Origin: Albula goreensis
Lineage: Eukaryota; Chordata; Actinopteri; Albuliformes; Albulidae
Assembly (NCBI GenBank): GCA_022829145.1
Contig: CM040745.1
Location: 31,402,406-31,466,405 of the forward strand
Reading direction: 5' to 3'
Length of the DNA: 64,000 nucleotides
Below are positions 62,206 through 64,000 of this stretch, in pieces (position 1 is the stretch's first letter; the number at the start of each line of letters is the position of its first letter). The notes under the pieces were generated by a model. That model did no database searches. It saw only the letters and a program-made list of their open reading frames with translations, and was not told the DNA's origin. The position numbers and the translations under genes are program-made.

Positions 62206-63964
62206 AATGGAACTGATGAGTGCTAGAGCTGTATGAAACCTGGACCTGAGCACCCAGTGGGTCTCTGTCTCTACAACATGTCCTAGCAAGCTGTTCCTAA
62301 CAAGAAAAATACGCTTACCATATTCTGACAAAAGAGGCTGGAGGGATGCCCTGTTTGGGTACACAGTAAAACTAAACAACAATAGATTGTCCACTTTCAT
62401 ATAGAGCTATTGGAAATGATTTGCTGGGCAGACAATGAATAAACATGTAGTGGACCGGTGGGAGTGAAAGCATTTTAAAAAAAAATTTTACCACAGAAAA
62501 GTGCCGTAGTTTTTTCTTTTTTTGGTTTCATTTCGCCATATTCTCTGTATGTTGTGTTCAAGTTGTGTTAATAACATGAGCAAAATCTGTTTACACATGA
62601 TTAATAAAGCATCAATAACTAAATTATTCGCTCATTAAGAAGTACATTGCTGATGTCTATTTAGCAAAAAATATTCACCAAAAATATCAATCAAGTTATT
62701 TGCCTAACCTTTGATTACTTAGTTATAGTCAAATGGGTTTTGGTTTTTTTGGTTTTCTTGAAGATCACCAAGTAATAACATGTATCTGACCTGTCTGTTA
62801 AAACCCCATCCCCAAATCTGCCAAAAAAATGTGCGGATATGAGATCCTGTTGGTCCACCTTGCTATTTGCTACATTCTTATGCAGTAATTTACATGCATT
62901 TGTCAGTGACCAGCTGTTCATAAACAAGTACATAAACTAGTGGGAAAACGGATTTGAAACTTTCCAGATAAAGATTATCACCATCTACTAAAACTAAAAG
63001 TAAAACGAAAACTATCAGAAGAAAAACATTCTCTTAAACTAAAATAAAATAATTCATAAAACAAGAACAAAAAAGTTAAACTAAATGAAACTAACAATTT
63101 TGTCTAAAAAACTAACTGGAAAAAAAGAATTACAAAACATGAAATATTTTTTTAATTTTTGTTGTTAATAAACTACGCCCTCCAAGACACTGGAAACTCT
63201 GTCTCAGACCTGCATGAGAATAGATACTCCAACCTGTAGACGACGCTGTTTAATGATTCATTACAGCCATTTCATTTGGGATCAGAAAAAACCCCACAAA
63301 CCTTAAGGTACACCTGCAGGGTCACCACAGAGAGGCTTGCATGTTATTCATGGCTAAAGATCAGGAAAGATATGACGAGAGCAGCAATGAAAATCATACT
63401 CAAAATACACATTCAAGGCAGATCACCTCAGCAACATGCTTACAGTGGTCCGAAGCCTGGATGATAAACACTGGCAAGTACAAAGAACACGAGGAATGCG
63501 CTAGTTGATTTGTTTATCGAGACAGGCATGTCCGCAAGATTAATTGAAGGGCTTTCTTTCAAAAAACTGAATACAACCCTCGAGCCCAAATTCAAGACAC
63601 CAGGTGCTGCATGAGTAAATGCACTGATCGCACTGAAAATGAGCACATCATTTAATACTTGTTCAATAAAAATGTGGAAATAATATTGAAGTAGTAACTA
63701 ATATTAAAACAGAAGTATAATAACCTTGGTCCAGATCAGTAAAGGTACAGGCATCTGGTGTAATTGTTCAGATGGATGTAGCATTGGGTTCAAAGCCCCT
63801 GATTCAGAGTCATTTCAGCCTGGCAGAATGTAATCTCCTGGGTGGTGACATCTATGACATGGAACCCAATGGAGAATCGAGGAATAATGGTGGATAGAGA
63901 AGGGTTGGGTTATGTAAGCTAACACTATGTCGCACCCCTTGATAATGGGCTTTGTGCAGTGAGT

Positions 63965-63983
63965 GAGAGAGAGAGAGAGAGAG
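63965..63983 (+). repeat. (GA)n tract
   Basis: Nine to ten GA units near the window end. Confidence 0.95.
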
Positions 63984-64000
63984 CAAATTGAGGCTGGTCA

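Larger units (their letters stand above)
51121..64000. other. Intergenic DNA 5' of pth2r, no gene recognised
   Basis: AT-rich with simple repeats. Open frames at 58198-58410 minus and 60349-60895 minus lack recognisable domains. A stretch at about 60.0-60.35 kb has the balanced, motif-dense look of a conserved non-coding element. There is a fold-back repeat at about 62.1 kb and a GA tract at the window end. Confidence 0.6.

Overview
This window is nuclear genomic DNA from a ray-finned fish, most likely a teleost. The evidence is one large gene with short exons, long AT-rich introns and GT/AG splice sites, plus interspersed repeats typical of teleost genomes. There is no operon structure; almost every long open frame outside the gene exons looks like chance or repeat sequence.

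The one gene I can identify with confidence is pth2r, the parathyroid hormone 2 receptor. It is a class B (secretin-family) G-protein-coupled receptor and lies entirely on the minus strand. I could assemble a complete 13-exon coding model by reading the splice sites: exon 1 (signal peptide) at 41369-41304, then exons 2-13 down to the stop codon at 15733. All reading phases match across all twelve introns. The coding length is 1626 nt, giving 541 residues. Six extracellular cysteines, four N-glycosylation sequons, seven membrane helices, the TM3-ECL2 cysteine pair and a long serine-rich then acidic tail are all present. Introns range from 119 bp to about 7.0 kb.

Layout. 1 to about 14.5 kb: intergenic DNA 3' of pth2r with teleost dispersed repeats, a GC-rich island that may be a solo LTR (about 7.3-7.9 kb), a 40-bp tandem duplication, and a decayed L1-type LINE (about 10.2-11.1 kb). 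About 14.5-15.7 kb: presumed pth2r 3' UTR. 15.7-41.4 kb: pth2r exons and introns, with a tRNA-derived SINE-like repeat in intron 9 and an unexplained GC-richer block in intron 1. 41.4-64 kb: sequence 5' of pth2r with no gene I can recognise. It holds a 24-copy, 38-bp minisatellite (47.7-48.6 kb), a tRNA-derived SINE with intact A and B boxes (about 50.9 kb), a 43-unit GT microsatellite (52.4 kb), other low-complexity tracts, and stretches that could be conserved non-coding elements.

The more unusual leads are two plus-strand open frames inside pth2r intron 1. One looks like a signal-peptide exon ending at a good splice donor (40847-40935). The other is a membrane-helix-containing frame after a plausible acceptor (39206-39520). 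Others are the directional variant pattern in the minisatellite and a convergent set of CTCF-like motifs. I found no clear evidence of a novel multi-gene system; all these leads are inference.
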